Source of the DNA: an uncultured Oscillospiraceae bacterium
Lineage (GTDB): Bacteria > Bacillota > Clostridia > Oscillospirales > Oscillospiraceae
Direction of reading: 5' to 3'
DNA length: 41,110 bases
Assembly: GCA_948766235.1 (NCBI GenBank)
Contig: CAQCFX010000011.1
Location: 1-41,110 of the forward strand
The notes beneath the pieces were generated by a model that made no database searches, had not been told where the DNA came from, and saw nothing but the letters and a program-made list of their open reading frames with translations. The position numbers and the translations under genes are program-made. Numbering within the stretch: position 1 is the stretch's first letter; each line of letters starts with the position of its first letter. Below are positions 38,317 through 41,110 of this stretch, piece after piece.

Positions 38317-38758
38317 GGTTGGTCACTCCCCAGTCTCCTTTCGGTCGAAAGACTACAACCATCGACGGAAATGGCGCACTATTTTTACAACCTCCAAACT
38401 TCAAGCGGCCACGAATAAAGGAAATTTCTGCTTTCCCATAAATCCAATCGTGAAACCACCTCGTGTCCGTTCTGGCCGGGAGCAGCATCACAACTGTTTG
38501 ACCGACGGTGGCTTCATAGCTCGCCTTTTGCACCCAGGCCCCGATCTCACGCCCATAGGGAGGATTGCACCAGCACACGCCCTTCCACTGCTGGGAAAGC
38601 CCGTCCATTTCCGGCGTAAAATACCGCTCACACTTTGCGTTTGCCGGCAGAGCACACACATCAAGGTCAAAATGAAATTCTTCGTTCAGCCTATCGAAAA
38701 AGTCCTGCGGCGTTTCCCACAAATCTGTTTTGCTGGAAAACATAACGTCCGTATTCAT
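38303..38758 (-). CDS. DNA N-6-adenine methyltransferase (Dam-type, phage)
   Basis: A 151-residue protein with CNPPYG (residues 64-69, DPPY-like motif IV), the N-terminal WETPQDFFDRLNEEFHFDLD block and GRLKFGGCKNSAPFPSMVVV. These match the phage Dam family (PF05869), which methylates adenine in short DNA sites using SAM. It may protect phage DNA from host restriction. It is coupled to the ASCH-like gene. Confidence 0.88.
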   Translation of the reverse strand: MNTDVMFSSKTDLWETPQDFFDRLNEEFHFDLDVCALPANAKCERYFTPEMDGLSQQWKGVCWCNPPYGREIGAWVQKASYEATVGQTVVMLLPARTDTRWFHDWIYGKAEISFIRGRLKFGGCKNSAPFPSMVVVFRPKGDWGVTNHERL

Positions 38759-38759
38759 G

Positions 38760-39395
38760 TCATCCCCCTTTCGGTGGATCGCACCGCTCGAACTCAATGA
38801 CCCACACCCATGGGTTAGCATCCCAGCCATAGAGGGCCCAGTCTGCGGGCTTGATGGTGCTGTCCCACAACGCTGAGAATGCCATGAGCTGCATATTCTC
38901 CCACCGCTTGCCCATTGCGGGGTTGCTGTGCCCGTTATCCACACCCTCGGCAAGCACGCCGCGCCCGTCAATTTCCTGCAACCGCTCCACCCGCACATTC
39001 GTCACCCGCAGGAAAATCCGCGCGGCCTCGCGGGGCATATGGATGGAGGGACGCCATGGAATATCTGATACAAGCTCTCCGTCCGCTGTCATAAACAGGT
39101 CATGTCCAGCACTGGCCTTATAGAGATACGTGCCTCCAAAGCCGTGCTGCCACGTCTCCCGCACATATAGGATGTCGCCGGGGCGGTAGGGATCATCCAG
39201 CCACCGCGTCTCATCTTCCCACTCGTCGAAAATCTCAATCCGCACATATTTCCCTGTGTGCTTATTGGTAACAACGCGGAACCCGGCCTCGCCAGCCCGA
39301 TAATGCGGCTTTACCGCCCGCCGCGTCACCGTCTTGCGGTTGTCCAGTAGGGCGCGGACCATGTCGGTGTTACATAAAATCGGTTTTATGTTCAT
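38760..39395 (-). CDS. ASCH/PUA-like phage protein
   Basis: A 211-residue protein. PILCNTDMVRALLDNRKTVT with TRRAVKPHY is the usual start of phage ASCH-like proteins, and YRPGDILYVRETWQ the key binding-site strand. IPWRPSIHMPREAARIFLRV and VWVIEFERCD close it. The family binds RNA or modified nucleotides; in phages its role is unclear. The gene ends next to the methyltransferase start. Confidence 0.8.
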   Translation of the reverse strand: MNIKPILCNTDMVRALLDNRKTVTRRAVKPHYRAGEAGFRVVTNKHTGKYVRIEIFDEWEDETRWLDDPYRPGDILYVRETWQHGFGGTYLYKASAGHDLFMTADGELVSDIPWRPSIHMPREAARIFLRVTNVRVERLQEIDGRGVLAEGVDNGHSNPAMGKRWENMQLMAFSALWDSTIKPADWALYGWDANPWVWVIEFERCDPPKGG

Positions 39396-39406
39396 ATCAA
39401 TTCCCC

Positions 39407-39748
39407 TCATTCCGTCCGCAAAAACCGAGCTTTCAGATGTACCGCCCAATCTGGGACAGGCAATTCGGTGGTGGTCTGCGCCGGCTGCCGAAGCCATTTC
39501 GCCCAGCATTCTTCGCAGCACTTTTCGCTGCCATCCCATCCAGATAATTCTTTGCCGCACTCCCAGTCCATTTCCGGCGGGCACCCATCGGCTGTTGTAT
39601 ACACGATGAGGCGGACAAGCTCCTGGTCGCTCATTCCGCGTATGCGGTCTGCATTGGTTACAGCAAGAGGGACATATGCCCCGCAAGGCCAGGTGAGCCC
39701 GCTGCCGGAGGCGCAGTCATCATGCTTCTTGCAATTAACGCATTTCAT
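39407..39748 (-). CDS. Cys-rich hypothetical phage protein
   Basis: A 113-residue protein with two Cys clusters: MKCVNCKKHDDCASGSG, then DWECGKELSGWDGSEKCCEE with CWAKWLRQP. It is probably zinc-binding. It carries MSDQELVRLIVYT, a helix common to short gut phage proteins that precede such clusters. The function is unknown. Confidence 0.7.
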   Translation of the reverse strand: MKCVNCKKHDDCASGSGLTWPCGAYVPLAVTNADRIRGMSDQELVRLIVYTTADGCPPEMDWECGKELSGWDGSEKCCEECWAKWLRQPAQTTTELPVPDWAVHLKARFLRTE

Positions 39749-39930
39749 GTCTTCCCCTCCTCCGGCTTCTTTGGGAACACATTGTGCCAAATGCTCCCAT
39801 ATTTTGTAAAGTGCATCCAACCCTTTTCTGGCTCATACCGTGCCGCTGCCTTCCCACATTTCTCACAGAAAATGCTACAATGCGTATTAGCAGACTGCAT
39901 ACCACCTTTAGAAAACCCGCTTCGCCTCAT
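39745..39930 (-). CDS. Small zinc-knuckle-like hypothetical protein
   Basis: A 61-residue protein, with CSIFCEKCGKAAARYEPEKG providing a Cys cluster and WMHFTKYGSIWHNVFPKKPE the rest. It overlaps both neighbours by four bases (ATGA). The family is not recognised. Confidence 0.6.
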   Translation of the reverse strand: MRRSGFSKGGMQSANTHCSIFCEKCGKAAARYEPEKGWMHFTKYGSIWHNVFPKKPEEGKT

Positions 39931-40382
39931 ATCGTCCCTTCCTCCGGCTTGCGGCGATAGATTTCCTTGATATCTACAGCGGCCTTCTCATACGCAGAGC
40001 GCCCGCCAAGCTTGTTTGTCAAAAACACCTTTTTGGTATACCCTTCAACGCTAACAAGCGCCCGCATACCAACGGTCTCCATGTAGGCGGCGTAGAAAAT
40101 CACCCACACCGGCTCCCCATCCATCTCCCGCAGCTCCTCAAGGGTCAATGGGTCGTTGGGCTGCTGTGTGGCAGCTTCGCTCGGCACACTCCAGAATTCT
40201 GCCGTGAACTCCACGCTGTCCGGCTTTGGATCCCTATCAAGCGTCAGGGCCGCAAACTTGTATGTATGATCTTTATAAAATTCAGACGCGATCCGTTTAA
40301 AGGCTTCGTATGCGCCCTCGCCATGAAAGGCGCCGCGCAGTTTAACCTTACCCTCTGCAAGCTCCGCATCAATCGGCCTCAT
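39927..40382 (-). CDS. Hypothetical phage protein with DUF551-like surface motif
   Basis: A 151-residue protein beginning MRPIDAELAEGKVKLRGAFH, followed by a helix (AYEAFKRIASEFYKDHTYKF) and then LTLEELREMDGEPVWVIFYA, a motif shared by many small gut phage proteins. The function is unknown. It overlaps the upstream gene by 14 bases. Confidence 0.65.
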   Translation of the reverse strand: MRPIDAELAEGKVKLRGAFHGEGAYEAFKRIASEFYKDHTYKFAALTLDRDPKPDSVEFTAEFWSVPSEAATQQPNDPLTLEELREMDGEPVWVIFYAAYMETVGMRALVSVEGYTKKVFLTNKLGGRSAYEKAAVDIKEIYRRKPEEGTI

Positions 40383-40797
40383 TGTCTGCCTCCTCCCTCT
40401 TTTTCAGCTCCGCCTCGGCTTCTTCGCGGGTCCGAAAAACGGTATCGCCAATATCTCTCTCGGGTATTTCGCCGTAATTGTCCGTGCTCATGACGGTAAT
40501 GCCGTTAATGGTCGATACTGCCGCAACCACAATCTTGCTAATACCCTTGTGGGGGTAATCGTAATAACTCCAAAGGGTGTCACCCTTTTTGCACGGCAGC
40601 ACCACCAGCCGCCCGTCCTTCTCGACCTGGGCAAGCTCCTGGGCCCGCTCAATCGGCATGGCGTCCTCATAGGAGGCGAGGCGGTCAAGGCGGTCTTGGT
40701 CTTTTTTGTCCTCAGTCATCCGATATCCCCCGCCAGCGCTCTGTAGGTCTCGCCAAAAGGCCATACCTCTATCATTTCTCATCGTCAGCCGTTTCAT
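40369..40797 (-). CDS. Hypothetical phage protein (DRLASYEDA type)
   Basis: A 142-residue protein from ATG 40797 (MKRLTMRNDRGMAFW). It carries RLDRLASYEDAMPIERAQEL, a block common in gut phage accessory proteins, then VLPCKKGDTLWSYYDYPHKG and a C-terminal Glu-rich helix. The middle resembles a small beta-barrel. Its function is unknown. Confidence 0.65.
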   Translation of the reverse strand: MKRLTMRNDRGMAFWRDLQSAGGGYRMTEDKKDQDRLDRLASYEDAMPIERAQELAQVEKDGRLVVLPCKKGDTLWSYYDYPHKGISKIVVAAVSTINGITVMSTDNYGEIPERDIGDTVFRTREEAEAELKKREEADNEAD

Positions 40798-40816
40798 CGT
40801 TTCCTCCAATCTTCCC

Positions 40817-41086
40817 TTACTCCACCCATGCCCGCTCGGGTAAAACATCCAGCAAGCGGTTAAACTGTCTCTCCAGTGCGGGGCGTTCCTTCCAGTCAGC
40901 TGCCATCATTTTCTGATAGGCGGTCTCGATTTCTTTGACCTGCTGAAGCATAGATGTGTTTTCATCCCGCAAGATGTCAAAGGTGGCTTTTAAGTAGTCG
41001 TACTGCTGGCGCAGGTCCAAGAACGAAATCAGGATGCCAAGGCATTGCCCGATAGTTGAAATAATCTCCGCTTTGGTTTTACGCAT
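40817..41086 (-). CDS. Small coiled-coil hypothetical protein
   Basis: An 89-residue helical protein (LRQQYDYLKATFDILRDENT, MLQQVKEIETAYQKMMAADW). It is the last complete gene at the right edge. The family is not recognised. Only 24 bases of phage DNA follow before the window ends. Confidence 0.55.
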   Translation of the reverse strand: MRKTKAEIISTIGQCLGILISFLDLRQQYDYLKATFDILRDENTSMLQQVKEIETAYQKMMAADWKERPALERQFNRLLDVLPERAWVE

Positions 41087-41110
41087 CAGCCGCTTTCCTG
41101 CCTCCGTTTG

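Overview
The window joins two different pieces of DNA: a bacterial chromosomal segment (about 1-7660) and most of the late and middle regions of an integrated contractile-tailed prophage (about 7660 to the right edge, where it is cut). The 5' end of a 16S rRNA gene, the high GC content and the gene set (acetate kinase, peptidase T, YlbM-type TmcAL, FeoA/FeoB) point to a low-oxygen gut Firmicute of class Clostridia, most likely Oscillospiraceae (Flavonifractor, Intestinimonas or Lawsonibacter relatives). This placement rests on reading the sequence, not on a database search.

Chromosomal part: a leftward rRNA operon with three evenly spaced promoters, then ruvX, tmcAL (leftward), ackA, pepT, a rhomboid-like membrane protein with a C-terminal zinc ribbon, and the ferrous iron uptake pair feoA-feoB. 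FeoB reads normally for about 324 residues, through the conserved CGKQ-LTMC segment, then turns into unrelated sequence and stops. The prophage sits in the feoB coding sequence.

Prophage part: nearly all genes are on the minus strand, so the order is best read from right to left. From 41.1 to 34.4 kb come small accessory genes, an ASCH-like protein, a Dam-type adenine methyltransferase, an HUH-type replication protein, a DUF1064 nuclease-like protein, a HAD/MazG-like fusion, a truncated ParA and a zinc ribbon protein. Next are the packaging and head genes: small and large terminase, DUF1073 portal, minor head protein, DUF2213 protease/scaffold, cement protein, DUF2184-like capsid and connectors. 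Then come the contractile tail genes (terminator, sheath, tube, frameshifted chaperone, tape measure) and a PBSX/Mu-like baseplate (XkdP, Q, R, S, T, U). Fibres, holin and endolysin follow. No integrase is visible; it should lie beyond the right edge.

The less ordinary content lies between and inside these standard genes. Two loci beside the lysis module have the layout of type I toxin-antitoxin systems: a tiny hydrophobic peptide and two convergent consensus promoters. In each locus the two opposing RNAs begin with nearly the same sequence. The minor head protein ends in a domain resembling a polymorphic-toxin module (DUF6883-like) and is followed at once by a small DUF4926-like gene, which suggests a virion-borne effector with an immunity gene. 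The tail chaperone has a textbook slippery heptamer with a hairpin seven bases downstream. Two promoter-to-terminator units on the plus strand look like short non-coding RNAs running against the phage operon. An HNH/AP2 endonuclease gene has entered the head operon.
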